A stretch of 64,000 nucleotides of DNA, taken from contig DATHKR010000169.1 in the NCBI GenBank assembly GCA_035489015.1, positions 1 to 64,000 of the forward strand. The letters run 5' to 3'. Shown here in pieces: positions 27,864 to 36,418 of this stretch. This DNA comes from DATFRY01 sp035489015 (lineage in GTDB: Bacteria; Myxococcota_A; Polyangia; Haliangiales; Haliangiaceae). Positions within the stretch are counted from its first letter, which is position 1; each line of letters starts with the position of its first letter. The position numbers and the translations under genes were made by a program. The notes beneath the pieces were generated by a model. The model was not told the DNA's origin. It was given only the letters and a program-made list of their open reading frames with translations, and made no database searches.

Positions 27864-28610
27864 ATGGCCGACGCGCGGCTGGTCGATCTCCTGGCCCGGA
27901 GCGAGCGGCTCCTGGTCTTCACCGGCGCCGGCATCTCGACCGCCAGCGGCATCCCCGACTTCCGCGGGCCCGACGGCGTGTGGAAGCGGCGCCAGCCGGT
28001 CTACTACGGCGACTTCCTCGCGTCGGAGGACAAGCGGGTCGAGTACTGGGAGTACGCGCTCGAGGGCTGGGAGGCGTTTCGCGACGCCGCGCCCAACGAC
28101 TGTCACCTGGCGATCGCGCGGCTGGCGCGGGCCGGCAAGGTGATCGCGACGGTGACCCAGAACATCGACGGCCTGCACCAGCTCGCCACCGGCGACGCCG
28201 GCCCGGTCATCGAGGTGCACGGGACCAACCGCGCGACCGCGTGCGTGTCGTGCGGCAAGCGCGCCGAGCCGGCCCCGGCGATGGCGTTCTTCCGCGAGCA
28301 CCGCCGCACCCCGCGCTGCGAGTGCGGCGCGCCGCTCAAGCTGGCCACGATCTCGTTCGGTCAGGCGCTCGACCCGGCATCGATGGATCAGGCGATCGAC
28401 GCCGCGCACGGGGCCGACGCGGTGCTCTCGCTCGGCTCGACGCTGTCGGTCTATCCGGCCGCGGAGATCCCGCTCCTGGCGGCGCGGCGCGGCGCACCCT
28501 ACGCGGTCGTCAACCGGGGCGAGACCGAGCACGATCGGATCGCCACGTTCAAGATCGAGGGCGACGTGGTCTCGATCGTCCCCGACGCGGTTCGCGCGGT
28601 TCTCGACTGA
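27864..28610 (+). CDS. cobB: NAD-dependent protein deacylase, sirtuin family
   Basis: 248 residues. It removes acyl groups from lysines using NAD+. Signatures are VFTGAGISTASGIPDFRG (NAD-binding), TQNIDGLH (catalytic loop) and HGTNRATACVSC with the catalytic His in EVHG. Zinc ligands are CVSC and, later, the CEC pair. LATISFGQALDPASMDQAI and LGSTLSVYPAAEIP complete the fold. The ATG at 27864 follows the spacer 'ggatgcgcc'. Its location near a GNAT may reflect acetylation balance, but the acetyltransferase substrate is unknown. Confidence 0.93.
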   Translation: MADARLVDLLARSERLLVFTGAGISTASGIPDFRGPDGVWKRRQPVYYGDFLASEDKRVEYWEYALEGWEAFRDAAPNDCHLAIARLARAGKVIATVTQNIDGLHQLATGDAGPVIEVHGTNRATACVSCGKRAEPAPAMAFFREHRRTPRCECGAPLKLATISFGQALDPASMDQAIDAAHGADAVLSLGSTLSVYPAAEIPLLAARRGAPYAVVNRGETEHDRIATFKIEGDVVSIVPDAVRAVLD

Positions 28611-28641
28611 CGGTCATTTGGTCCGAGCACCACGCGGGGCG

Positions 28642-28657
28642 TGGCACGTGGCTTGCT
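28642..28657 (+). promoter_or_regulatory. Sigma-54 (-24/-12) promoter element
   Basis: TGGCACGTGGCTTGCT matches the sigma-54 consensus TGGCACGNNNNTTGCW at every defined base, with the invariant GG at 28643-28644 and GC at 28655-28656 separated by 10 nt. Transcription would start near 28668. It lies in the 60-bp gap before the YihY/BrkB gene. Binding sites for an enhancer-binding protein were not identified. Confidence 0.75.
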
Positions 28658-28670
28658 GTTCTTCGCGTTC

Positions 28671-29645
28671 GTGAGGACCCGCGACAGCTGGGACCTGGTC
28701 AAGGCCACCTTCTCGGAGTGGGTGGACGACAAGGCCTCGCGCCTGGCCGCCGCGCTGGCCTACTACACCGCCTTCTCGCTGGCGCCGTTGCTCGTCATCG
28801 CCATCGGCGTGGCCGGTCTGGTGTTCGGCGATGAGGCGGCGCAGGGCAGGATCGTCGGTGAGCTGCAGTCGCTGATGGGGCCCGATGGCGCCCGCTTCGT
28901 CGAGGAGCTCATCGCCGCGTCGCGGCGGCCGGCGAGCGGCATCACCGCCACGGTGGTCGGCGTCGTGATCCTCCTCTTCGGAGCCACCGGCGTGTTCGGC
29001 GAGCTTCAGGACGCGCTCAACACCATCTGGGGAGTGAAGCCGGGTCCGAGCCGCCAGGGGCTGCGCGGGATCCTGAAGGATCGGCTGCTCTCGTTCACCA
29101 TGGTGCTGGGGACCGGGTTCCTGCTGCTGGTCTCGCTGGCGCTGTCGGCCGCGTTCGCGGTGATCGGATCGCGGGTGGGCGGCCTCCTCCCGTTCCCGGA
29201 GGCGGCGCTCCAGCTGGTGAACTTCCTGGTCTCGCTCGGGTTCATCACCCTGCTGTTCGCGCTCATCTTCAAGGTGGTGCCCGATGCGAAGATCGCCTGG
29301 CGCGACGTATGGATCGGTGCGCTCATCACCGCGCTCTTGTTCTCGCTCGGCAAGCTGGTGATCGGCCTCTACCTCGGCAAGAGCACGGTCACGTCCTCCT
29401 TCGGCGCGGCGGCGTCGCTGGCCGTGATGCTGATCTGGATCTACTACTCCGCCCAGATCCTGTTCATCGGCGCGGAGTTCACGCAGGTGTACGCCACCCG
29501 GTTCGGCTCGCGCATCCGCCCGGCGCGCGGCGCGGTCGCGCTGACCGACGAAGACCGCGCCCAGCAGGGCATCGCGCGCGACCCGGCGCCGCCCGAGCCC
29601 GAGCCCGACGAGTCGCCTGACGCGCCCCGCAGCGCGGCTCGCTGA
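28671..29645 (+). CDS. YihY/BrkB-family membrane protein
   Basis: 324 residues from the GTG at 28671. The family is an inner-membrane protein of six or so helices, often annotated as ribonuclease BN by mistake; its transport role is unresolved. The family signature SRLAAALAYYTAFSLAPLLVI is followed by an amphipathic loop, GATGVFGELQDALNTIWGV, hydrophobic helices and LAVMLIWIYYSAQILFIGAEFTQVY. The C-terminal 35 residues are Pro/Glu/Arg-rich. The frame opens at 28641, but a sigma-54 element occupies 28642-28657, so the start must be later. A GTG at 28722 with GGAG before it is an alternative. Confidence 0.88.
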   Translation: MRTRDSWDLVKATFSEWVDDKASRLAAALAYYTAFSLAPLLVIAIGVAGLVFGDEAAQGRIVGELQSLMGPDGARFVEELIAASRRPASGITATVVGVVILLFGATGVFGELQDALNTIWGVKPGPSRQGLRGILKDRLLSFTMVLGTGFLLLVSLALSAAFAVIGSRVGGLLPFPEAALQLVNFLVSLGFITLLFALIFKVVPDAKIAWRDVWIGALITALLFSLGKLVIGLYLGKSTVTSSFGAAASLAVMLIWIYYSAQILFIGAEFTQVYATRFGSRIRPARGAVALTDEDRAQQGIARDPAPPEPEPDESPDAPRSAAR

Positions 29646-29789
29646 CAGCTCGGCCTCACCGCTGCCGTGAGCCGCCGCAGGGCGTGCACGAATGCCACGG
29701 TGGTACGCCGGCGACACGAGCTCCGGGTGGGTATGGTGGCGATCGCCTACCGATACGCGGCGATGGACGCGCGGAGGCTCGACGCGGCG

Positions 29790-29805
29790 TGGCACATGGC
29801 TTGCT
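29790..29805 (+). promoter_or_regulatory. Sigma-54 (-24/-12) promoter element
   Basis: TGGCACATGGCTTGCT differs from the upstream copy at 28642 by one base, and even the four unconstrained spacer bases (TGGC) are the same. Transcription would start near 29816, giving a leader before the glycosyltransferase start. A possible Shine-Dalgarno (GAGG) and an ATG at 29836 follow. Confidence 0.75.
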
Positions 29806-29940
29806 CAACCTGGAGCCAAACTGAGGGTTCTACACATGAACTTCGACTCGCCTGGCCCGGATCAACCCGTCCCCTTCCTCTCCTCGGAGCGCGTGGCCAC
29901 TCGCTCGGCCCGCTCCCGGAGGCCGGCTGGCCGGGGCGGC

Positions 29941-30990
29941 ATGCGCATCGCTCTCATGTCGACCTGCGCCGTGGACGTTCCCCCGCGCGCCTATGGCGGC
30001 ACCGAGCTGTTCGTGGCCAACCTGGCCCGCGAGCTGGTCGCCAGGGGCCATCAGGTGGTCGTGTACGCGACCGGGTCGTCGCATCCCGACGGCGAGCTGC
30101 GCTGGCGCTTCGCGCGCCCGATCTGGCCGCCGAGCCGGACCTACGAGGTGGAACACTCGACCTGGGCCTGGCGCGACATCGCCACGAGCGGGTTCGATCT
30201 GGTCCACGTGAACGGCCCCGAGGGGCTGATCGCGCCCAACCGGATCGACGTGCCGACCATCGTCACGGTGCACCACTCGCGCAACGACGAGGCCAACGCG
30301 ATGATGCGGTCGGCGGCGCCCGCTCACGTCGTCGCGATCTCGCGCCGGCAGGCGGAGCTGGTGCCCGAGATCGGGGTGTCGGCGGTGATCCACCACGGTC
30401 TCGCCACCCGGCTGTACCCCGAGGGCGCGGGCACGGGCGGCTACGCGGCGTTCCTCGGCCGGCTCGCGCCGGAGAAGGGCGCGCACATCGCGATCGACGT
30501 GGCGCGTGAGGCGGGAATCCCGCTGCGGATCGGCGGGCCGTACTGGGCCGGCATCCCGGAGCTCGATCAGTACTTCCACGCCGAGATCCGTCCGCGGCTC
30601 GAGCGCGCCGGCTCCGAGCTGGAGTGGCTGGGCGAGCTGGGGCACGACGGCAAGGTGGCGCTCCTGCGCGGCGCGCGCGCCACGCTGATGCCGATCGAGT
30701 GGGAGGAGCCGTTCGGGCTGGTGATGATCGAGTCGATGCTGGTCGGGACGCCGGTCATCGTGTTCGGGCGCGGCTCGGCGCCGGAGATCGTCGACGAGGG
30801 CGTGACCGGCTTCGTGGTGCGCGACGCCGACGAGATGAGGGCGCGGCTGGCCGACGTGCACAAGATCGATCGCGCGGCGTGCCGGGCGCGCGCGCGGGCC
30901 CGGTGGAGCTCCGAGCGGATGACCACCGACTACCAGGAGCTGTATCGCCGCGTCATCGGCATCGACCAGGACGAGGTCGAGGCGGCGTAG
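29941..30990 (+). CDS. GT4-family glycosyltransferase
   Basis: 349 residues from the ATG at 29941 (MRIALMSTCAVDVPPRAYGGTELF), the usual beginning of the GT-B fold. The N-terminal donor-independent domain has VNGPEGLIAPNRIDVPTIVTVHH. The C-terminal domain has GRLAPEKGAHIAIDVAREA and the EPFGLVMIESMLVGTPVI signature with the retaining-enzyme glutamates (E-x7-E). It would transfer a sugar from an NDP donor to a glycan or lipid. The open frame also allows a start at the ATG 29836, adding 35 Arg/Ser-rich residues. It lies downstream of a sigma-54 element. Confidence 0.92.
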   Translation: MRIALMSTCAVDVPPRAYGGTELFVANLARELVARGHQVVVYATGSSHPDGELRWRFARPIWPPSRTYEVEHSTWAWRDIATSGFDLVHVNGPEGLIAPNRIDVPTIVTVHHSRNDEANAMMRSAAPAHVVAISRRQAELVPEIGVSAVIHHGLATRLYPEGAGTGGYAAFLGRLAPEKGAHIAIDVAREAGIPLRIGGPYWAGIPELDQYFHAEIRPRLERAGSELEWLGELGHDGKVALLRGARATLMPIEWEEPFGLVMIESMLVGTPVIVFGRGSAPEIVDEGVTGFVVRDADEMRARLADVHKIDRAACRARARARWSSERMTTDYQELYRRVIGIDQDEVEAA

Positions 30991-31024
30991 CTCGAGGCGG
31001 TCGACTGCGGCATGATTCTCGGCG

Positions 31025-31798
31025 GTGCCGACCGAGACGGCCGAGATGCGTGGTTCGGCCGCGGCCGGCGCGGCCGCCGCGCCGCCGCTCGACCCGGGCC
31101 AGCTGGCGGCGCCCTGGTTCGACGCGGTGCGAGACGCCGCGGCGCGGGTCGCGGGCGAGGCGCGGGGCGGCTGGCCGTCGGTCGAGGAGATCGATCGCGC
31201 GCTCGCGCCCGTGGCCGGCGTCGGCTTCGTGGCTGCCGCGAAGGTCCGCCGTCGCCGGCGCGCGCGGCGACCGATCGATCCGGCCGACCTCTACGAGATC
31301 CAGATCGCGTCGCGGCGCCAGGTGCCGACCCGCGAGAGGTGCGTGCACGACCTCCTCAACGCGCTGGCCTGGGCGGCGTTCCCGGCGGCGAAGTGGGCGC
31401 TCTCGACGCGACTGGCCGAGGCGCAGCGGGCGCGGCTCGCCGACCAGCCGGCGACCTGGCGGCTGCCGGGCTGGCGCACGCGCGCCCACGACCGGCTCGC
31501 TCTCCTCGACGAGGGCGGGATCCTGATCGCGGTCGGCCGCGACTCGCAGGGTGTAGTCGCGACCGCTCGCGCGCTCGTCTTCGGCCACGCGCTCCTCGAG
31601 CACGCCCTGGCCGGCGACACCGACGTGTGGGGCGCCGCGATCGCGCTGCCGGTCGACCCCGGCGGGTCGACCGCCGAGCTGTGCGCCCGCGTCGACGCCG
31701 CGCTGGCCGCCGCGCTCTCGCGCGGTGGATTCCTCGAGCGCCGCGAGCCGTGGCCTCGCCTCTCGCTGGCCGACCTCGCGCGCCGATCGATGCGCTGA
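31025..31798 (+). CDS. DUF3025-like protein
   Basis: 257 residues from GTG 31025 (an internal ATG at 31046 is an alternative). The family pattern is readable: WFDAVRD, the strongly conserved RCVHDLLNALAWAAFPAAKWAL and LLDEGGILI, with a late VFGHALLEHAL. DUF3025 proteins are cytoplasmic and of unknown function; the Asn-Ala-x-x-W/F-P-x-x-K core suggests an undefined enzymatic site. The start follows the glycosyltransferase by 34 bp and the end precedes the next methyltransferase by 12 bp, so the three may form one transcript. Confidence 0.8.
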   Translation: MPTETAEMRGSAAAGAAAAPPLDPGQLAAPWFDAVRDAAARVAGEARGGWPSVEEIDRALAPVAGVGFVAAAKVRRRRRARRPIDPADLYEIQIASRRQVPTRERCVHDLLNALAWAAFPAAKWALSTRLAEAQRARLADQPATWRLPGWRTRAHDRLALLDEGGILIAVGRDSQGVVATARALVFGHALLEHALAGDTDVWGAAIALPVDPGGSTAELCARVDAALAAALSRGGFLERREPWPRLSLADLARRSMR

Positions 31799-31810
31799 TA
31801 CGATCGATCG

Positions 31811-32722
31811 ATGGGGGGCCGCCACGACGTGCGCGAGCTGCTCGCGCTCTATCGCGCGGGCAAGAACATCACCGAGCACCTGCGCGCGGTCGAGGGCGCC
31901 GCGACCAACTCGGAGACGGCGATCCTCTACGCCTACGACCTCCAGGCCGGCTCCTACGTGCGGGCGCTCGACGATCCCGGCTACGCGGCCGGCAAGCGGG
32001 CGGCGGCCGGGCGCATCGCCGAGGTGCTGGCGCCGCTGCGGATCGACAGCATGCTCGACGCCGGCACCGGCGAGGCGACCACCCTGGCCGAGCTGCTGCC
32101 CCGGCTGGCTCGCCCGCCCGGGCGCGTCCTCGCCTTCGATCTGTCGCTGTCGCGGCTCCTCTTCGCCCGGCGCTTCCTCGACGCGCGCGATCTCGCGCGG
32201 GTGGAGCTGTTCACCGCCGCGCTCGAGAACATCCCGCTGGCCGACGCCGCGGTCGATCTGGTCCTGACCGTGCACGTGTGCGAGCCGAACGGGGGGCGCG
32301 AGCGCGAGATCCTGACCGAGCTCCTGCGGGTGGCGCGCCGCTACCTGGTCCTCATCGAGCCGTCGTACGAGCTCGGCTCGGATGCGACGCGCGAGCGGAT
32401 CGACAAGCACGGCTACGTGCGCGGCCTGCCCGAGCACCTGCGCGCGCTCGGCGCCAACGTCGTGTGCCACGAGCGGTTCGGCGCCGATCTCAATCCGTCC
32501 AATCAGGCGGCGGTGCTGGTGGTCGACCAGGGCGAGCGAGACGGGGCGGCGGCGGCCGCGGCGCTGGTCTCGCCGCTGACCGGGATGCCGCTCTTCCGCG
32601 CCGACGGGTGCCTGTACTCGCGCGATGGGTTCGCGTTCCCGGTCATCGCCGGCATCCCGTGCCTGCTGGCCGACAACGCGGTGCTCGCCACTCACCTGGC
32701 GGATCTGCTCGGCGAGCCGTGA
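31811..32722 (+). CDS. SAM-dependent methyltransferase with Trm112-like C-terminus
   Basis: 303 residues. Residues about 30-215 form a class I methyltransferase with motif I LDAGTGEATTLAELLPRL, acidic post-I FDLSLSRLLFARRF and VDLVLTVHVCEPNGG. Residues about 250-303 (LVSPLTGMPLFRADGCLYSRDGFAFPVIAGIPCLL) resemble the Trm112/UPF0434 small module, which often activates methyltransferases, but its usual zinc cysteines are mostly absent. The substrate is unknown. It follows the DUF3025 gene by 12 bp with a GATCGATCGATG start context. Confidence 0.84.
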   Translation: MGGRHDVRELLALYRAGKNITEHLRAVEGAATNSETAILYAYDLQAGSYVRALDDPGYAAGKRAAAGRIAEVLAPLRIDSMLDAGTGEATTLAELLPRLARPPGRVLAFDLSLSRLLFARRFLDARDLARVELFTAALENIPLADAAVDLVLTVHVCEPNGGREREILTELLRVARRYLVLIEPSYELGSDATRERIDKHGYVRGLPEHLRALGANVVCHERFGADLNPSNQAAVLVVDQGERDGAAAAAALVSPLTGMPLFRADGCLYSRDGFAFPVIAGIPCLLADNAVLATHLADLLGEP

Positions 32723-32738
32723 CCTGCCGGGCCGCGGC

Positions 32739-34472
32739 TCAGCGCGGCAGGTGGCAGCGCCGGCAGCTGTCCGACGCGATCATCGGATCGATACGATGCG
32801 CGTCATTGCGGTACGGATACAGCTCCGCGTGACAGGCGGCGCACGGCTGTCGGCCGGCGCGCGTGTCGCCGTGTGACGCGGCCACGTGCTGCCAGCCGGG
32901 CCGGTCGAGCGCGAGCGCCTCGGGCGGGTGACAGCTGGTGCAGTCGGCGTCGGGGAAGCCGGCCGCGGGGACCGGGACCGGCACCGGGCCGACCGCGCGG
33001 GCCGGCCGGCGCGCGCCCACCTGGGCGGTTGCGGCGCGCCCGGCGCTCCGGCCCATCATCACCGACGCGCCCAGGAGGGCGCCATCGACGGCGTCGCGCC
33101 CGCCGATGCCGGCGAAGCCGGTCACCTCGCCGGCGGCGTAGAGGCCGTCGACCGGATCGCCGTCGCCGCGGAGCACGCGCCCCGCATCGTCCACCGCCAC
33201 GCCGCCCAGGCTCCCCCGCGCCAGCGGGTACAGCCGGATCGCGTAGAACGGCGGCCGGGCCAGGTCGAACCCGGCGGAGCCGAGGTTGTGGGTCGCGACC
33301 GCTCCCTCGAGCGCCGCGCCGGGCAGGTCGGCCGCGCGCGCCAGGGCGGCCAGGCTGTCTCCGCGGGCCACCAGCGGGCTGTCGAGGATCTGAGCGGCGA
33401 CCCGGCGCGGATCGCGCCACGCCGGACCCTCGACCGTGATGGCGCGGGCGCCGTCCGCGTCGAGGATCGCCCAGTACGCCGCGCCCGGCTGGTGGAGCGC
33501 GGCCGCCAGGGTCACCGCCGGCCCGCCGCTCTCGTCGACGAAGCGCCTTCCGTCCCGGTTGACCCAGATCGATCGCGGCAGGTCGACCCGCAGCCCGCGA
33601 TCGCCGCCGCGAACCCGCGGATCCGGAACCCCGGCCGGATCGAGCGCGACGTGGTCCATCCGGCGCAGCGCGCCGCCGGCCTGGCGCGCGAGATCGAGGC
33701 CGACGCCGAGCGAGCCGGCGCCCGAGCCGGCCAGGATCCGCTCCGGCACCGGCAGGTCGCCCGGCCAGCTGCTCTGCACTCGCTCGACGTCGCCGGTGAA
33801 GCCGCCGGTCGCCAGGATCACGGCGGCGGCGCGGCGCTCGCGGGCGCGCCCGTCGCGCACCCCGCGCATGCGGACGCCGACCACGCGTCCCTCGTCGACG
33901 GTGAGCTCGGTGACGTCCTCGTTCCAGTGGAAGCGGACCCCGAGCGCGAGCGCGTTGCGGTAGAGCGCCGCGGTCAGGCCCAGCCCGCCGTCGCGCGGGC
34001 GGTGGAGGCGCGCGACCCGGTTGCCCGGGGCCGGCACGACGCCGGTGAACGCGACGCCCATCGCGGTCAGCCAGTCGTGCACCGCGGCGCGCGAGTCGCC
34101 GGCGTAGCGCCGCGCCCAGGCCTGGTCGACGTCCACGCCGCGGGCCGCGAAGTCGGCCGCGGCCAGCTCGGCGGAGTCGGCGATGCCGGCCGCCTGCTGG
34201 GTCGGGGTCGCGACCAGGGCCAGGCCGCCGTCGGACAGGATCGCGCCGCCGCCGAAGACCGACCAGCGGTCGACCACGACCACCTCGGCTCCGGCCGAGG
34301 CCGCCTCGACCGCGGCGGACAGGCCGGCCACGCCGGCGCCGACCACGACGATCGGATCACCGGCGCGGGCCGAGTCGGCCGGGCTGGATCCAGCCGGCGC
34401 CGGGGCGCCGCTGCAGCTCGCCAGCGAGACCGCGAGCGCCGCTGCGAGGAGGGGGGGACTCGCGCGAGACAC
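32739..34472 (-). CDS. Lipoprotein flavocytochrome: FAD-dependent reductase with three C-terminal c-haem sites
   Basis: 577 residues from a GTG start. The signal sequence ends in a good lipobox (LASC, about residue 20). Residues about 40-480 are a fumarate-reductase-like FAD domain: IVVVGAGVAGLSAAVEAASAG, the FAD contact FGGGAILSDGG and GLYAAGEVTGFAGIGGRDAVDG. After a Pro/Val linker come three CxxCH haem motifs: CTSCH, CAACH and CRRCH. The known soluble flavocytochrome c fumarate reductases carry their haems at the N-terminus, so this order is reversed. It probably sits at the outer or periplasmic membrane face and takes electrons from a quinol dehydrogenase. The acceptor is unknown. Confidence 0.88.
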   Translation of the reverse strand: MSRASPPLLAAALAVSLASCSGAPAPAGSSPADSARAGDPIVVVGAGVAGLSAAVEAASAGAEVVVVDRWSVFGGGAILSDGGLALVATPTQQAAGIADSAELAAADFAARGVDVDQAWARRYAGDSRAAVHDWLTAMGVAFTGVVPAPGNRVARLHRPRDGGLGLTAALYRNALALGVRFHWNEDVTELTVDEGRVVGVRMRGVRDGRARERRAAAVILATGGFTGDVERVQSSWPGDLPVPERILAGSGAGSLGVGLDLARQAGGALRRMDHVALDPAGVPDPRVRGGDRGLRVDLPRSIWVNRDGRRFVDESGGPAVTLAAALHQPGAAYWAILDADGARAITVEGPAWRDPRRVAAQILDSPLVARGDSLAALARAADLPGAALEGAVATHNLGSAGFDLARPPFYAIRLYPLARGSLGGVAVDDAGRVLRGDGDPVDGLYAAGEVTGFAGIGGRDAVDGALLGASVMMGRSAGRAATAQVGARRPARAVGPVPVPVPAAGFPDADCTSCHPPEALALDRPGWQHVAASHGDTRAGRQPCAACHAELYPYRNDAHRIDPMIASDSCRRCHLPR

Positions 34473-34596
34473 GGGTGAGCATGCAACGTCCCGCGCCGAG
34501 CGTCACCCGGCTACCTCCGTCGATCGAACTACCTGGCGAGCTCCCAGGCGCACGGCCAGGCGCGGGCGGCGCCCGGCGGTGCGAGCCGAAGCGCGA

Positions 34597-35139
34597 TCAG
34601 AGCGGCTTGTCGTAGCTGGCGACGGCGTGGACGCAGAGGTCCATGTCGGCTTCCCACAGGGTGTCCGGCAGGTCACCGGACAGGTCGAACCGGAAGAAGA
34701 CATCGCCGGCGCGGAGGTGCGTGGCGATGTTGGCCGGGTGGGCCGGCTCGGCGTACATCGCGCCGTCCCCGGTGTGATCGGCATCGTCCATCTCGACCAG
34801 CATGAGCTCGGGTAGCCCGGTCGCCGGGTCGGCCGAGACCGCGGTGACGGTGAGCGCGTCGAGGAAGTCGAGGTCGTCGACGCCGGAGCTCGCCGTGATG
34901 CCGACCGCGTGCACGGTGACATCGAGGTCGTAACCGTCGCCGTCGGGCATGCCGAGGTCCTCACCCGAGATGGGGTGTTCGGTGTTGCCGGCGTAGCCGG
35001 ACGGCGGGAACGGGACCCGCATCCCGCCGATGCAGATGTCGGGCGCGTCGAGCTCGGCGGAGAACAGCATCGGCTGATCGCAGGCGGCGCCGAGGACGAT
35101 GACGGGGAGGAGGCCGAAGAGGGAAGTGATGGTGCGCAT
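34597..35139 (-). CDS. Small lipoprotein of unknown function
   Basis: 180 residues. It begins MRTITSLFGLLPVIVLGAACDQP, a textbook signal peptide with lipobox GAAC (Cys20). The mature part is acidic (many Asp/Glu) and predicted beta-rich, with no recognised domain. Two further cysteines (ICIGGM and DLCVHA) may form one disulfide. It follows the outer-membrane protein gene by about 20 bp and precedes the flavocytochrome, all on the minus strand, so an operon of three envelope proteins is likely. Confidence 0.72.
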   Translation of the reverse strand: MRTITSLFGLLPVIVLGAACDQPMLFSAELDAPDICIGGMRVPFPPSGYAGNTEHPISGEDLGMPDGDGYDLDVTVHAVGITASSGVDDLDFLDALTVTAVSADPATGLPELMLVEMDDADHTGDGAMYAEPAHPANIATHLRAGDVFFRFDLSGDLPDTLWEADMDLCVHAVASYDKPL

Positions 35140-35159
35140 GGCGTGTGTCCTCGATCGCT

Positions 35160-35765
35160 CTAGAAGAAGAAGAGAAAGCCGACCCGCGCCGACGGCGCGA
35201 TGATGCGAGCGGTCGCGTCCTCGTTGACCGCGAAGGTGAGCCCGTCGTCGGCGCCCTCGGCCACCACCTCGTCGAGGTGATGCAGGGTGCCGCGCATGAC
35301 GGTGATCCCCGCGTGCAGGTAGAGCGAGACCCGGTCGCGGCCGAAGTCGGCGCCGAGGTGGAGGTTGGCGTAGTCGTACCCGACCTCGCGGAGCAGCGGG
35401 CTGTTGGAGTCGCTCGAGATGCCGACCCGGTTGGCCGCCTGGTTGGCGTCGCCAGGGAAGTAGTGGCCGACCTCGGCGTTGAGGGTCGGGCTGATCGCGA
35501 ACGGCAGCATGTAGAGCGAGGCGCCGGCGCGCACCCCGTAGGAGATGAGGTTGGTTCCGACGCCGGCGTGGACGTGGAGCGGGCGCAGCGGGCGGAACAC
35601 GAGCGAGCCGGTGAACCCATCGGGCACGCCGGCGTCGACCATCACGCCGAGCGAGCCGGCGTCGGCGGAGGCGGTGCGGCTGGTGGTGAACGCCGCGGCG
35701 GCCGCGACGAGGGACAGAGCCGTGGCGATGGCGTTTCTGCGGGGCACGAGATCTTCATCGGCCAT
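35160..35765 (-). CDS. Outer-membrane beta-barrel protein
   Basis: 201 residues. Residues 1-35 look like a signal peptide with a basic start (MADEDLVPRRNAIATALSLVA) and ending near ASA. The rest is alternating polar/hydrophobic strands (VGTNLISYGVRAGASLYMLP, VSLYLHAGITVMRGTL), closing with IIAPSARVGFLFFF, a C-terminal aromatic typical of BAM recognition. It resembles small OmpW/OmpX-like barrels but I cannot name the family. It is followed by a small lipoprotein and the flavocytochrome. Confidence 0.78.
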   Translation of the reverse strand: MADEDLVPRRNAIATALSLVAAAAAFTTSRTASADAGSLGVMVDAGVPDGFTGSLVFRPLRPLHVHAGVGTNLISYGVRAGASLYMLPFAISPTLNAEVGHYFPGDANQAANRVGISSDSNSPLLREVGYDYANLHLGADFGRDRVSLYLHAGITVMRGTLHHLDEVVAEGADDGLTFAVNEDATARIIAPSARVGFLFFF

Positions 35766-35902
35766 CGACCGGGTTACTGAAGCAATAAAGAGTATGCGTG
35801 CTTACCTGAAATGTAGGCTGGTAGAGGAGCCAGGCCCCCATGGGTGGCCGCCTCGGCGGGTGAGTAGGAGCGCTCACCAGGCGAAGCCTGTACGCTTGGT
35901 CG

Positions 35903-36418
35903 GTGGACGTCGTAGTCGCTGACGAAGAGAGAGTCTCCACCTCGACCGCGTTCCTCCTCTGGCTCGCGTGCGCGCTCGGCCTGTTCGGGATCCACCGCTT
36001 CTACCTGGGCCGCCCGTTCACCGGGGTCCTCTACCTCCTCACCTTCGGGCTGTTCGGGGTCGGACAGCTGGTCGACCTCATCCGGCTGCGCCACCTGGTG
36101 GTCGGCGAGAACCTGAAGCGAGATGCGCTGCAGGCAGCGGCCGAGAACCGGCTGCTGGCGGGACGGGCGCGCCGGCTGCTGCGCGAGGCGCCGGCCCAGT
36201 CGTCGTCCGACGAGGAGTCGATCCGCATCAAGCTCCTCACCGCGGCGTCGGCGCGGGGCGGCAAGCTCAGCGTCACCGAGGGAGTGATGGCCACCGGGAA
36301 GTCGTTCGCGGCGGTCGAGGCCGAGCTCGACGCCATGGCAAAGAGCGGCTACGTTGGCATCTCGAACGACGACGACACCGGGATCGTGCTCTACACGTTC
36401 GGCGAGCTGGCCAAGTAG
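35903..36418 (+). CDS. TM2-domain protein
   Basis: 171 residues from a GTG start. The N-terminal half is a TM2 domain: two transmembrane helices with the characteristic GLFGIHRFYLGRPFTGVLYLL and LFGVGQLVDLIRL. The C-terminal half (about 75-171) is soluble and partly winged-helix-like (KLLTAASARGGKLSVTEGVMATGKSFAAVEAELDAMAKSGYV). TM2 proteins are often of unknown role. It is divergent from the outer-membrane protein gene, and the stop codon lies in an unusual octamer repeat. Confidence 0.85.
   Translation: MDVVVADEERVSTSTAFLLWLACALGLFGIHRFYLGRPFTGVLYLLTFGLFGVGQLVDLIRLRHLVVGENLKRDALQAAAENRLLAGRARRLLREAPAQSSSDEESIRIKLLTAASARGGKLSVTEGVMATGKSFAAVEAELDAMAKSGYVGISNDDDTGIVLYTFGELAK

Noticed and set aside
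22245..28610. A very long plus-strand open frame (over 2100 codons) opposite the sensor kinase and surface protein
   Set aside because: It is antisense to clearly recognisable proteins and rich in Arg/Ala/Gly/Asp with no domain. GC-rich DNA produces such long shadow frames. Only its last 249 codons (the sirtuin) are real.
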